The translations under genes were made by a program, and so were the position numbers. Positions 1-11,872 of a DNA stretch of 64,000 bases are shown one piece after another (position 1 is the stretch's first letter; the number at the start of each line of letters is the position of its first letter). The notes under the pieces were generated by a model, which did no database searches, was not told the DNA's origin, and saw only the letters and a program-made list of their open reading frames with translations. This DNA comes from Reticulitermes speratus (taxonomy: Eukaryota > Arthropoda > Insecta > Blattodea > Rhinotermitidae). Location: the NCBI GenBank assembly GCA_021186555.1, contig JAJKFL010000005.1, positions 43,643,635 through 43,707,634 of the forward strand, in the 5' to 3' direction.

Positions 1-750
1 GCAGTACTATCCCCTAGGCGAAAAATGTCTTTGTTAGAGACGACAATTTTTCTGCAGACTACATCCGGCTCAGAGGCCTTGTTTCGTTGTTGTAGGCTAC
101 ATTAAAAGCAAAGAATTTTATATTATATATGTAAAGTAAAATGTACAATTAGCTCTGTGTTTAAGCACCGCACCTTGAAGGCATATGGGAGAATAAGAGT
201 ATAGCTCCATGCATTCTAACTCAGCATTAGATGGCGGCACACTAAAATTAAAAACAAAAACTAAAATTTCTTCGGCAACATTAACGAGAAATTGACATGG
301 ACATGCTGCCGCCAGCAATAAAGTGTTGAAAGATTCAACCCAACTTATGTGTCGTCACATGTGTCATTACAAAACGTGGTATAGGCCTATCTAACTCTAT
401 GTCTATAAGTTTACAAATAACAATTAATATATGACAATTATCATTTATCTGATGTCTGCCCAGTTTAAACAAATCCGTCGATGTAATGAAGTCAAAGGCG
501 ACCGTTTGATTTGCACAGTGGCATTGTAAAGGACCATCAGGCTATACCGACAGTGCAGAAAAAATCTGTCTGATTAAACACACCAGTTTTGTCCTTCAGA
601 ACTAATGTATTAAGAGCGATGGTAAAAATACAGCTCAGAGCCAAGGAGACTCTAAGAAATGTAACCATTCCAAGTCTGAAGATCATTTAAGTAATGTCTA
701 AAACTTGGTACCGAAAACAAAGCACACGGCATCACCATTACATATATCAA
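1..750. other. Unassigned sequence
   Basis: I see no gene, RNA or repeat structure here. Open frames are short and unrelated to anything I recognise. Confidence 0.6.
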
Positions 751-766
751 CCAAAGGAGACACTAT

Positions 767-1175
767 TTTTTTTTCTATGGCTCGACAGCCCTATATGGGC
801 CTGGGCCTCCTCGTTTCGTCGAGTTTGCATGGTCACACACATTTGAGACACACCACAGTCGGTAGGACTCCTCTGGACGAGGGACCAGCTCGTCGCAGAG
901 ACCTCTACCTGACAACACACAACACTCAACAAGAGACAGACATCCATGCCCCCGGTGGGATTTTTTTTTATTAATTCCTGGGTTTTCCCCTTTTTTGATC
1001 CATTTGTACTGTTGAAGTCCTTTCTGTCCTGCATGTCACCTTATGTTTCATGCTATCGTCCATACAACAAACACAACACAAACATCCATGCCCCAGGTGG
1101 GATTCGAACCCACGATCCCAGTAAGCGAGCGGCCGTAGACCCACGCCTTAGACCGCACGGCCACTGGGATCGGCC
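767..1175 (-). mobile_element. SINE-A, long form, with 16-bp target-site duplication
   Basis: This is a tRNA-derived SINE read on the minus strand. The tRNA-like head (GATCCCAGTGGCCG, then the B-box-like GGTTCGAATCCCACC read from this strand) lies at about 1098-1174, and the element ends in the SINE-A tail at 776-960. The sequence CCAAAGGAGACACTAT occurs at 751-766 and again at 1176-1191, a perfect target-site duplication that fixes the insertion ends. A T run at 767-774 is the poly-A of the minus-strand element. Between head and tail is an extra block of about 130 bp (about 965-1090) that the short copies lack. A second long copy lies at 8172-8579. It is not a functional tRNA gene. Confidence 0.9.
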
Positions 1176-1191
1176 CCAAAGGAGACACTAT

Positions 1192-1347
1192 CGTTGTTTA
1201 TTGTTTGAATCACACGAAAAAATATATTCTTACACTGAGTGAGAAAATTGTATAGATTTGACGTTAAAAGAGGTGCTTGTAATTAAAATTAATAGACCAC
1301 ATTACTATTACTACTACTACTACTACTACTACTACTCCTATATCACC

Positions 1348-1387
<40 letters not shown>

Positions 1388-2540
1388 GGAAGGCAAAGAA
1401 GACAATTTCCAAGATTCCTTTGCTGGATCTTGAAGGGGTGGAATCCCGCCTACTGCATCACGCTCCGTGAGACTTAATTACCTGTGACGTCACACTTCCG
1501 GACCGCCATTGTGTCCAACACCTGTTGCACCGCCAGATGTCAGGTCGGGCGCTAAGTCTCGCTCCTCCCTGACTACATGATAGGTTCCCATTGTTGTAGG
1601 GACTCTGGGAGGGGGTTATAGATGACACCCCGGGGTCGCGTTCCAACCGACCACCTGCACGGGTTACGTATTTGTGCCATTAATGTAAAGTCGGACAATA
1701 AAGAATAACATGTGCATATTGGATTAATTAACAGGCCAAAACGCGTGGCGTATTCTAGTTTCTGATTACGTCCGTACACATAAACCGACTGTCACGACCC
1801 TGTATATGTCACGTAGCCCTGTACACGTTCAACAAGTACGTCCGGTTTATTGCGCATTATACCTCTAAAGGGCTCGTTCACTTTCGTGCTGTCTCCAAGC
1901 CACAGCTCAAGCCCTTCACTTTGTTACGATAAACAATGTACATCAGACCACAAGCTCACACATTGGGACAGAACCCTACTGCACGGCCGGTCTGATTGCT
2001 TTTTTGTGCGTAACACTGGGAGGACTGATGATGCGGTGGTGATAATGGTGATCATGATGCAGCAACACACAAATATTTATAAACTTCACCTGGCGGCTAG
2101 ATTGCCCGCCTCAAGCGGCCCAGATTACGTCACGCACTGGCCGTTGCTAGGAGACGGTATTGAGTCACAAGCCGGACGGAGTGTAATGCAGCAATATGGC
2201 CACGATGTGACGTCAGTTAACAGCTGACTGTCGGTTGGCGTGTTTGTTGTGCATAACTCCACCGTGCAGTCACGCTGCCGTAACGCCCCGTTAATGCGCT
2301 TAATCAACGATTAAACCGAGAGAAAACTCTTCATTTAGAGTCTTTTTTCTCGACAAAGGACAGCAATTAATTTTTACCGACTACTTGCCAGCAAAGCGAT
2401 GCGTCTCACAGGGCGACATCAGACTATAACAAAATGTTGTGCGTCTCTTGTTTCCATCACGCTCGGTGTTCATTTTAACTGCAGCATAATTAAATGTAGA
2501 TGAGAAGTTTAAGCCGTTCAATCTTTGATACCACGCAGAG
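1192..2540. other. Unassigned sequence with trinucleotide microsatellites
   Basis: A (TAC/TAT)n tract lies at about 1300-1335 and an (AAT)n tract at about 1348-1387. The remainder is unassigned. The open frames, for example 1850-2227, have no recognisable domain. Confidence 0.6.
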
Positions 2541-2666
2541 TTTTTTCTCAAATCTTTCCCACATTATGTAACTTACTAAGACAAGAACTTACTGATTTAA
2601 TCGATATAGAAGCAAGCTTTATTTTGTGTAATTGAAGGCTTCCGCCGTCGTCGTAATGTTGCTTAA

Positions 2667-2942
2667 AATTTTTTTGGGGGTTGTTACCCGGCGTCAATTT
2701 TTGGTGCATGACCAACGTTTCGAGATCACTTGTTTGTCCCATATTCAGGATCATAAGTTAAAAGGTAAAAAGGCTGCCAGGAGGTAAGGTACTCCTATAT
2801 AAACACAGGTACCTTACCTCCTGACAGCCTTTTTACCTTTTAACCTAAGACCCTGAAGATGGGACAAAAAGTGATCCCGAAACGTTGGTCATACACCAAA
2901 AATTGACGCCGGACAACAATCCAAAAAATTTCAAGCTTTATT
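2667..2942. mobile_element. Foldback element with two hammerhead-like cores
   Basis: Two inverted arms (about 2667-2791 and 2810-2942) surround an 18-bp loop. The innermost segments (GAGGTAAGGTA and TACCTTACCTC) pair exactly; the outer parts are roughly 85-90 percent identical by eye. Each arm carries a ribozyme-like phrase: plus strand 2853-2890 (CTGAAGA, then GGGA..TCCC, then GAAAC, then GTTG, then GTC) and its mirror on the minus strand at about 2711-2752. The arms also contain the motif GTTGGTCATGCACC, seen near the ends of related elements. No open frame is present, so it is non-autonomous. Confidence 0.6.
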
Positions 2943-3181
2943 TTGTTGATGGATTAAGCATTCAGTGTTCTATATTGCATAAATGCCAGACTGTCCAGTT
3001 TTAAATTAATACGTAATAACTTAGTTGGGACGATAAGAATTGTTAAAATACAAATACGATTCGAGAAACAAACACGAATCTGGCAGCATGAGAAAGGCTA
3101 GCTACTGACGGATATAAAGCAAACACAGACTGACCGACATCTTGATCTGTGAATTTAATTCTTAGTCACAGGAATCAGAAC

Positions 3182-3219
<38 letters not shown>

Positions 3220-4944
3220 TGACTGAATGAGCCTATTGGTCTGTGAGTCTCGTTTTCAGTCACAGAAATCAGTTATCCTACACACCGGACATATCTTCGA
3301 AATATATATTACATTATATATATTATATTATTATATTGTTATATTATGATGATCCTCACCTGATTAATATTTTTATTGACTCTCCTACGACTAAAGAAGA
3401 AGGAGAAGGAGGAGAAGGAAGAAGGGTGTAGTGAGAGACACTACGTCTTTAAGGGGGGAAGGGAGGCAGAAAATGTATTGGTCTGAAATTTCCCAGGCCG
3501 TGCCCGCTTGTCCTTCTTGTCATAGTAGGGCGGAGGCAAAGAAGCGTCGGCGAGAGTGTTCATCCGAACAGTATTTATAAATGCAGTTCATACGGCACTG
3601 CAAACACACTGCGTCCCCAATAAGAAAGCCAAACTGTTAATGCTCTAATGGAAACACATGGTGTTTATTCTGGAATCATGAAGAAAACAGGCTCAGAGAC
3701 ACCGTAAAAAAAATGCAGATTTCTTTTAATGTCAAGCTCATGGTATCTATGGCTACCACTCTGCTTCACGAGAAAGATTCTTCTCAACAAGAACGGTGGG
3801 TACAGCAATGCACACGAACCATCTAAAAATGTGTAATAATGTGCCACGTTAAGTCGCGTCTCCTACCGAGTACCCGCTAAAACAAAAACATTCGATTGCA
3901 TAATTAAAGGGCGGCTTCTATTGCGGTACTCTTTCCTACCAGAGTGTTCGTGGGTAATTTAGGTCCAAGTTTCTCGTTTAATGAACTCAGCCACGTAATT
4001 CACTGAACTAAAATTTGAAACCTACTGTACAAACCGGCTACTTAATTCATTGTTTTGCTCCTCAAAACACGTAACAATGGAGGAACTTCACTGTTGTGCT
4101 CTGAGCCTGTTGGAGGCCGTCGGATTCAGATGCACTGCGGCCAGTGCTGGCAGACAGAGAGACGCGCTGCGTGGATTCCACAACGTCGGCTACTCAGCAC
4201 ATTTTGAGCAGCGCCTCCTAAAAACTCTCATTCCAAGGCCCCCGCGAGGCTATTGTCAGCCAGTCTGCTGTTCCCACGGTCAATTCCGTGAGGCGATCGT
4301 CTTTTATTTGGCTTCCGATCGATGCAATATCACCACACCGCTCCAAAGTAACAAAATTACTTGCGAGTGAAAAACAAACGCTCCCACCATTTTGACAAAG
4401 TGTCTGTCCAGTTGTGGTTTGTTTCTTGGTAATTATTTTTCACAAGTCTGTACAAGACATTATAAGAAATCTTACAAGAAGCAGCCATTTTGTTTTATTC
4501 TTACTCATCAGCTGACTGTCTCCATGGTCACAGAAACAGCACCGTAACATCACTCTGTTCTGTAGGCCTATCTTAGAGTAACGAAGTCTGAAACGTAACA
4601 CGAAGCGCATGTCCAAGTAAGATAATATTAAAATGAATGTTTCGAAACTTATTTATGTTTATATAAAGTAATTAATTCGGTTAGTTTCTTGGTTGCCAGT
4701 ACGGCTGATATTATGATAAAAATTTGGTATTCAGCAGGTCCAGTAATAAGCGACAAACGATCACAGGCTGTGTCAACTGCTTCTTAAAGAAAAAGATGTG
4801 TTCCCACAACCTGGAAAAGGCAGCACACATATTTTTGGTTTCACTCTCTTTAATGCGGGAAGACGGTGGGGTTAAATGATGATAAAACTGCCCTTCTTTT
4901 CCATTAAGCACCACGTCATGATGGCGTATTGGCGAGTGGAGATA
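2943..4944. other. Unassigned sequence with (ACAG)n microsatellite
   Basis: A clean (CAGA)n tract lies at about 3181-3222 and an AT-rich (TATA/TTATA) stretch at about 3300-3350. A 106-codon frame at 4053-4370 begins with ATG but has no domain I can recognise. Nothing else is supported. Confidence 0.55.
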
Positions 4945-5160
4945 AAGCGCCATGCTTTCTTATTCTCGGTATTAGATTGAAGTGAATGTTCAGCTCTAAG
5001 ATCCGGCCTCTTTAAACCCGGGGAACAAGCCATTGATATCAATCGAATAAGAAAATGGGCGGGCCTCAGAGCCAATCTTGACGGTTTCAAAAAAAAGGTA
5101 AATCTCTAGACCCTCCCGGGAATCGAAATCTGATTCCCCGGTTGTCCAACCGACAGCTTA
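4945..5160 (-). repeat. Decayed SINE-C copy
   Basis: Read on the minus strand this follows the SINE-C layout in degenerate form: a tRNA-like B-box region at about 5110-5150, the CCGGCCTCTTTAAACCCGGGG block at 5000-5022, and the TTATTCTCGGTATTAGA block near 4957. It is heavily diverged, hence moderate confidence. Confidence 0.45.
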
Positions 5161-6365
5161 GTCAATACACAGATATAATTATCGTGGCTTCCATTCAGGG
5201 GTTGGGTTGGGGTGGGGTGTAGAAATCTTATTTCTGCTTTCCTGTTGCTACCTGCATGGCCTCAGTACAAATATGCCTGGGTTTTCAGAGACCCTAAGGC
5301 CAAAAATATGAATAGGTGGGGCCCACTTTTATTTCATCACAATTCAACCTGAACGTGGACGCCGTCTGATAGGCCTACAGTGGAAAATAAATATCGCAGG
5401 AGGAACAAACATTTTGTGACGTTCACAAACTAAAAAGCCTGTTTGTTCTGTTCTTAATATCACAGTATACTCGTACATAGAGATAATATATAGTCCAAAA
5501 ACGAAGTTTAATTTAGCCTATGGGAGTCATGGGTATAATAGTAAAACTACTTCAATTCAATTAATTGGTATTTCATAATAATAATAAAACTAACATAGAT
5601 TAACATCATTATCATAATTATAATATTTTCGGAAACTAATTAAGTGCACACTTTTTACATAAAATGTGTCTCACCTAACCACAAAAACTCGCTCCATCGC
5701 CATGTTTGTAACTGTCGACTTTAAACAATATTGCAGGCATAATATGTAGGTATGTTAAGATCTCTATCCTCACCAAATTTCGCATGTCTATCTCAAGTGT
5801 GTGATTGGCCTAGTCATTGCCATCAAAGATAAGCATAGATGCAGAAACTTGACGGTAACTTATTTCTTTTCAAACACATAAGTTATTATCATAAAAAATT
5901 TCTGGATTTTTAATTAGCTTTCTATAGTCTCATTGTCACCTTACGAGGTCATGCGACCGCCGTAGTGTTGATTCCGATTGTAGGAAATCAAAACGTAAGG
6001 CCTTGTTGTAGCTTCTAGAGGCAAAATTTGCATACTAATTTTTGTGAAAATCAGTCACTTCCTTCAAATTTGGAGTATGGGACACACACATATAGACAGA
6101 CCCACAGCAGTGATACCAAATGCCTATTTTTTTCCCCCTTTCACTGGGAGATATTAGGCTAAATATTCGTTCCACTACATAAATTTAAAATCTCTAAATT
6201 CTTAAAATGAAGGATATAAATTTCCAGACGGATTAAACACGACGGAACAGATGTCAAACCTTCTAAGATAAAATTAATATAAATAACATTTAAATTAAAT
6301 TCCCAACCGCACAGGAAACTTTGTCTTCATTACAAAGACCAATCAGTTAGAATTTTTTAGGGTAA
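5161..6365. other. Unassigned sequence
   Basis: The segment 5760-6110 has the phrasing (…AAATTTGGAGTATGGGACACACACATATAGACAGAC…, shown only in part) that I associate with 3' ends of insect retroelements, but I cannot assign a family. Nothing else is recognised. Confidence 0.4.
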
Positions 6366-6375
6366 TAATCGCCGA

Positions 6376-6635
6376 GCCGATCCCAGTGGCCGTGCGGTCT
6401 ACGGCGTGGGTCTGCGGCCGCTCGCTTACTAGGATCGTGGGTTCGAATCTCACCGGGGGAATGGATGTCTGTCTCTTGTGAGTGTTGTGTGTTGTCAGGT
6501 AGAGGTCTCTGCGACGAGCTGGCCCCTCGTCCAGAGGAGTCCTACCGAACGTGGTGTGTCTGATGTGTGTGATCGTGAAACCTCGACATGAGGAGGCCTA
6601 GGCACCCGAAAAGGGGCTGTTGAGCCATAGGAAAG
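6376..6635 (+). mobile_element. SINE-A, full length, with 10-bp target-site duplication
   Basis: The head GCCGATCCCAGTGGCCG starts at 6376, the tRNA-like B box is at about 6438-6453, and the tail ends in GGGGCTGTTGAGCCAT at 6628. TAATCGCCGA is duplicated at 6366-6375 and 6636-6645, so both ends are defined. There is no anticodon-stem arrangement consistent with a working tRNA. Confidence 0.88.
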
Positions 6636-6784
6636 TAATCGCCGAATCATACAAAATCCGTATGTACACTCTGTTGGCGAAATGACGTGTGTTTTATTTA
6701 AAGGCGCTGTCAACTGCCATGGTCATAGCGTCGCTAGCAGACGAAAGAAATATGAGTATGGAACACTGGTTAAATGATACTCAC

Positions 6785-6925
6785 AGGGGAAGACGTAAGT
6801 ACTCAGAGAGAAACCTACATCGGCGCCTCTTCGTCCACTACAAATCCCACATGCACTGGCCTGGAATCGAAACCGAGTCTCAGCGGTTACAGACCGGTGA
6901 CTCACGGCCTGAGACGTAATTTAGC
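6785..6925 (-). repeat. Partial SINE-D
   Basis: On the minus strand the segment reads GGCCGTGAGTCACCGG, then a B-box-like GGTTTCGATTCCAGGCC, then AGTGCATGTGGGATTTG and a GTGGACGAAG segment. This parallels SINE-D at 31890-32177. It is diverged and truncated. Confidence 0.5.
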
Positions 6926-7149
6926 ACGGCAATTACATATTGTACATGGCTTAGTGGTTACTAAATTATTTTTAAAAATACTTGCCGTTGACACTGTCAG
7001 AGACCAATAAAATTCAGTTAATATAAGAATTATTACCAAAATACAGGGCGTAGATTTTAATGCGAAAAGACACTTAGAGCAAGGGTGGAAAGCTCGTTTA
7101 CGGTGTTACGAAACGTGCTACCGCCTCTTTAAATACGAGGTATGACGGT

Positions 7150-7315
7150 GAGTACTTCCGTTTAACAAAATACAGCTGCTGAAACTGAAGTACTCGGAGA
7201 AAAACATCTTCCAGTGTCACTTTGTCAACCGGGATCCCAAACGGACTGGCCGGGGATCGAACTGTAAGCTGGCGTCTAACCGCATGAAACATGACACGGC
7301 CCACTGTGTAGTAAA
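7150..7315 (-). repeat. Partial SINE-D
   Basis: The minus strand carries GGCCGTGTCATG, GCGGTTAGACGCC, TTCGATCCCCGGCCAGTCC and GACAAAGTGACACTGG in the same order as the better copy at 31890-32177. The 3' poly-A is not obvious. Confidence 0.6.
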
Positions 7316-8017
7316 CTGAGGAACTGCTGGGTATGAGCAGGCGTACTTAAGCTGCTTACGGCTGGCCTGTGTGACATACCGTAAGTATGCAAATGGACGT
7401 CACTTTGACACGTCTTCTACAGCGTGTATCGTATAAATATACATTTCACGTTTAGCTGTCCCGTCGCATTGCAGTGAGCCAGACAGACACGGTTGCAGCT
7501 GTTGCGCCAACCGCCAGAAAATTGCAATGTTACGCAGCGCTCCCTGCAGCAAGGGGCTAAGGCCCACAAACCGGAGCGGACTTGTACGACTGTTGAAGAC
7601 TGGAAAGTGGTCCAGTAATGAGGACCACACATTGCGACACATAAATCCCGCCATTGTGCGTAGCGGATGAGGAAGTGAGGCGAGCATGTCCCAATGTGAC
7701 TTGACATGTCTCCAAGACGTCAACACCAAAATATTTCCTCTTCCGAAGTTAAGGTTTCCTGCAGTAGAACTGGATATGAAGCTTTGGAATGTGCCGCAGT
7801 GGGTATTCTGCAGCTCTGTTGTGCCCGAGAGGCAATTACTGCGTCAGGCCGGTGATGGATTGTGATAATATTTGTAATGGAGTGTCCTTCTGTTTGAACA
7901 ACATGCCGACAGGCTGCTCCCCGTTTTACTCAGGTAGCACGCCGGAGCGGAAATTGAGGTTGGACACTGTTCGAGTACTCGTACGTTGTAAGGGAAATTA
8001 AACAATGACCGTTGTAA
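7316..8017. other. Unassigned sequence
   Basis: A 109-codon and a 96-codon frame overlap on the minus strand at 7400-7729 in different frames. Neither has a recognisable domain and I treat both as chance. Confidence 0.5.
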
Positions 8018-8110
8018 TTACAGTAACCAACAAATGTACATAAAACCACCAAAAATTATACATAAATTCCTAAATGTTTCAGCGCCAGGGCGCCATCTTC
8101 AGGGAATCCA
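8018..8110 (-). mobile_element. Half of a foldback element with hammerhead-like core
   Basis: The terminal module AACCAACAAATGTACAT lies at about 8026-8042. On the minus strand a ribozyme-like core follows: CTGAAGA (8102-8096), an extra T, a stem II of GGCGC with GCGCT around a CCTG loop, and GAAAC at 8080-8076. Stem I is formed by ATTCC (8107-8103) pairing with GGAAT (8070-8066). The GT of the cleavage triplet has decayed to TT. The 8.83-kb element carries the same core on the opposite strand. Confidence 0.55.
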
Positions 8111-8171
8111 AATTACAAAGGTTTGCAAGTACTAACAGAACAATCTTGGTATTACATTAATAATTTTTTTT

Positions 8172-8579
8172 TTAAATGGCTCGACAGCCCTATATGGGCC
8201 TGGGCCTCCTCGTTTCGTCGAGGTTTCATGATCACACACATTTGAGACACACCACAGTCGGTAGGACTCCTCTGGACGAGGGACCAGCTCGTCGCAGAGA
8301 CCTCTACCTGACATCACACAACACTCACAAGAGACAGACATCCATGCCCCCGGTGGGAATTTTTTTTTTTTTTTTGCCTGTCCGGGGGTTTTCCCCTTTG
8401 ATCATTTTTATACTATATTAAATCCTTTCGTCCTTCATGTCACTTTACGTTCCATGCTACCGTCCTTACGACAAACACAACACAAACATCCATGCCCCCG
8501 GTGGGAATCGAACCCACGATCCTAGCAAGCGAGTGGCCGAAGACCCACGCCTTAGACCGCACGGCCACTGGGATCGGCT
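8172..8579 (-). mobile_element. SINE-A, long form
   Basis: The layout is the same as at 767-1175: tail at 8176-8355, then an internal block with a T17 run and the CCTTCATGTCAC phrase, then the tRNA-like head ending GATCGGC at 8579. The internal block is bracketed by two copies of CATCCATGCCCCCGGTGGGA (about 8339-8358 and 8488-8507). The long form therefore looks like two overlapping SINE segments joined at a duplicated junction. A target-site duplication is not clear. Confidence 0.85.
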
Positions 8580-8786
8580 AATAAAATGTTAAAATATTAA
8601 AATATTAGGATTATAAAGTTTGTTCATCTCTGGTGATTATTTCCATTAACATTTATCTGTATGTATTTAGGGACTAATCTTTCGATTTGGCAAATTTTGT
8701 TAAACCAGATAGTTGCATTGGTCCTATCAAGCTTTTCCTCCGTGTTCTCGTAGACGTACGTAGCCTTAACCTGTCGAAATTATACA

Positions 8787-9246
8787 AATTTGACATTATA
8801 TACTCCGTGCATTATTCTTACAAGTAATCAAAATAACCAACAAATGCACATAAAAAGACCAAAAATGGCGCCCTGGCGCTGAAACGTGTAGGAATTTTAT
8901 ACGTTATGTATGATTTTGGTCTAGGTAACATCGTCCCGTTCGAATCCCGCCGGGGGCATGGATTTCTGTCTCTTGTGAGGTGTTATGTGTTGTCAGGTAG
9001 AGGTCTGTGCGACGGGCTGGTCACTCGTCCAGAGGAGTCCTACCGAGTGTGGTGTGTCTAAAAATGTGTGTGATCGTGACGCCTCGAAAAATGAGGCGGC
9101 CTGGGCCCCAAGGGGCTGTCGAGCCATTGGAAGGAAAAAACAACACATCTTCTGGACAATAAATTGGTAATGATTTTTGGTCGTTTTATGTGCATGGCTT
9201 GCAATTACTTGTAAGAATAATGCACGGATTATATAAAAGTCGAATG
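8787..9246. mobile_element. Foldback element interrupted by a SINE-A
   Basis: The left arm (about 8787-8865: TTTGACATTATATACTCCG, TGCATTATTCTTACAAG, AACCAACAAATGCACAT) is matched in inverse order by the right arm (about 9170-9246). Between them, on the plus strand at 8866-8893, lies a ribozyme-like remnant (GGCGCCCTGGCGCT, GAAAC, GTGTA, GGAATTTT). SINE-A occupies 8922-9169. The element sequence ATGATTTTGGTC is repeated on both sides of the SINE (8910-8921; 9170-9182 with one extra T), which fits a target-site duplication inside the foldback. Confidence 0.65.
8922..9169 (+). mobile_element. SINE-A, 5'-truncated, nested in a foldback element
   Basis: It begins near the tRNA B box (GTTCGAATCCCGCCGGGGG at about 8939-8957) and runs through the tail to GGGGCTGTCGAGCCAT at about 9127, with an A-rich end. 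The tRNA A-box half is absent. The flanking 12-13-bp repeat is described in the host foldback entry. Confidence 0.8.
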
Positions 9247-9436
9247 ACGGTTATGTTTGGTTGGACATACAGCGCTGGTAAAGTGAGCCCAATTTAGAGA
9301 CTAAGACTCATAGCAGGATGATATTAAAATGGATATTTTGGAAAGACATGTTCATATGGATTAGACTGAGTCAGGTGTTTCGAGGTGGGGTCCAGTGGCG
9401 GGCACACTTTTCGGGACAGGCGAAGCGTGACACAGT

Positions 9437-9630
9437 CGACAGTTGCTATGTCAACTCAAACAGGAGGCCATTTCACGCTGTGCGCCTGCGCATATAGGCT
9501 AAAGAGATAAGATCAGACACCCCCCTATAGGAATAGGAGGCTGGCCAACAGGTTGCTATGACAACGCAAACAGGAGCCCATTTCACGCCCTGCGCCTGCG
9601 CAGATAGTATCAAGATAAGAGGTCAGATAC
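9437..9630 (+). repeat. Tandem duplication of about 80 bp
   Basis: GTTGCTATG, CAAACAGGAG, CCATTTCACGC and GCGCCTGCGCA occur in the same order at about 9441-9495 and again at about 9551-9605, offset by about 110 bp. Two copies only, with scattered differences. Confidence 0.7.
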
Positions 9631-9830
9631 CTGCGAGTATTAACGGGAGGCACGGGGCCGCGTCAGATGCAGCCACTTTAGATAAATTAAGCGGCTACAG
9701 GTGTCAAGCTTTATACATGTTACAAAAAAAGTGGGGGAAACAACTTACGAAATGAACAAACAAATCAACAGTTACGGTGCGTAAGCTTGCATTTATTTAA
9801 TTATCTAGAAACATGTAAGATTCGAGGAAA

Positions 9831-10142
9831 GAGCGTAAAGGTAAAGCAATCCCATTACAGGCCTGGACAGGCCCTTAGGGTTCCAGGAGGTTGAGGCTCC
9901 CAGATTTCTAGACAATCGGCACATGAAGGTGGTAAGGTTGTCAGCCCTAAGCACCGGCCGCCTTTACCCCCCAGGAAATATTCCTGGTACTCATTTCTGT
10001 TAGAGGCTGAGTCGACCCCAGGGCCATAGTGCGACTGAAACGATTATGTCAATGAAAAATTCCAATGACACCATCGGGAATCGAACCTGCGACGTTCCGG
10101 CTTGTAGCGCAGTGCCTCAACCAACTGCGCCACCGCGTGCCC
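9831..10142 (-). mobile_element. SINE-B, full length
   Basis: On the minus strand the head (GGTGGCGCAG, TTGAGGCACT, then B box GGTTCGATTCCCG) lies at about 10070-10141. The body (TGACATAATCG, GGTCGACTCAG, CCAGGAATATTTCC, TGTCTAGAAATCTGGGAGCC) runs down to a (GGTAAA)n-like end near 9836. CGAGGAAA is present at 9823-9830 and 10143-10150, a short target-site duplication. Confidence 0.85.
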
Positions 10143-10769
10143 CGAGGAAATTTTTCGTAAAACTCTCTTCATGAAGATACAATAAGCGGTTTTTTAGTTG
10201 TCTTAAAGAGTACAGACGCAAGGAAGGACAGACTCTGTATTTCACATCTGCCGGAAATGGTAAATATGGTCACATGAACCCCCATCGTTTAAAAGAATCA
10301 CGTGTAAATGGTAACAATTTTCACAGAGAAGAGAAATCTGAAATCGGACCAGTGGGATTGGTATGTAGAGTCACAAGAATAACATGTTGTGAAGCATGTA
10401 ACATGATGTTAGTGTGATAAATAAGGTCGCATAAACTACGTATTGGAAAGTAGAGTACAAGACTCAAATATAAACAATTGCACGTAAAGTAAACCTCGTA
10501 AAACCGATCAAATGGAAATGGTAGAATAAATATCACAAGAACTACATAACGCCAAGCAGATCACATGGACTTTGTAAAGAGAACGTCTCATGATCTAGGT
10601 CTCGTAAATCATAAAGGCCTAAACGGAACTGGTACAGTAATGTCGCACAAGCTTCATCACGTAAATCAGACCAGACAAAGCTGGCAAAAAGAATGTCACA
10701 TTAACTACATTAGGTATGGCCAGTCACATAACAAGTAAAGTCGTCCCTAAACACGCCATTAAGGTATCG

Positions 10770-10980
10770 AGGAAAAGCTGAGGTATAGCTCCACTCATTC
10801 TTAAACTCAGGACTAGACGGAGGCGAGTGGACAGCCTCACGCCCCGGGCGCTTCACCTCCGGAGGAAAAACCCCTGCGGCACCCATGTGAGTAGGGGGCT
10901 GGGGGGGGGGGGCCTTACAACGGGTCTGGATGTTTTGGAGAAGAAAAAACTCCTTGCGCTGTCGGGAATTTGTAAAAGGC
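10770..10980 (-). mobile_element. SINE-C copy
   Basis: The minus-strand SINE-C order is visible: a CAGCGCAAGGAG segment, TTTTTTCTTCTCCAAAACATC, a C run (minus strand) at about 10902-10915, the GCGCCCGGGGCGTGAGG block and the GAGTTTAAGAATGAGTGGAG block. It is inserted in the decayed satellite. Confidence 0.65.
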
Positions 10981-10984
10981 ACTA

Positions 10985-11050
10985 ACTCTATGGAGCAGGG
11001 TCCTTATTCAGAAGATGATAGGTCTTCAGTTATTGAAGAAACTAGTAAAT
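10985..11050 (+). repeat. Fragment of dispersed repeat E
   Basis: The order CTCTATGGAGCAGGGTCCTT, CAGAAGATGATAGG, CTTCAGTTATTGAAG matches the 5' part of repeat E at 21928-22025 and 44700-44800. It is a short fragment. Confidence 0.5.
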
Positions 11051-11872
11051 CATATCACATGACAAATTACAGAATTGGAACTGCCTAAGAAGGACAAAAC
11101 ACAATTGATAACAGGACGGTTACATGAACTACGTCTCATAGAAAATATCACATGGAACTGACAAAAAATAAAGTTCCCTGAAATACACATTGTAAGCAGA
11201 GGACACGTAAAGGGTAAAACGAACATCGCATAAATTACATCTCGTAAAGTACACGCATAAAGTGGAAGTGGCAAAAATAACGTTGCATGAACTGCACATT
11301 TTTAGGCAATCACATGAAACTGATAAAATAATGTCAGCGAAGCCAGATAACTTAAATAGGCCGTATGAATCTGGTGAGAGGAATGTTGCATGAAGTGGTG
11401 TACACGTCGTAACGCCTTCGTAACTAATTGATTAAAAAAGGGACGGGACATGAAGTGCATCGCGTACGACAAGTACTGTCTACGATGTTAAAGGAAAGTT
11501 GCATGGATAGCATTCCGTGAAATAGATCACACGGAACTGGCAATAAAATGCCGCACGAATAGGCTATATCTCGTCAAGTAGATCATACAGAATTTGTAAA
11601 GAGACACACAATCTACTGTATACTTTGCAAATCATGTCACATTGATCTAGTTAATAGTATGAATTACATCTTGTAAAAGAGATCAAATGTAGCTGGTCAA
11701 AAGAACGTCAAATGTACTACGCCTTGCAGAACAGAATGTATGGACATTATTTTAAAGCATATCGCATAAACTACAAGCAAAGAGCGATTGAAGTACTAAA
11801 ATTAATGTCACATGAACTACATCTTGAAAACAGACCATGCGTTAACTGGAGAAAGACAGACACAGGAAATAT

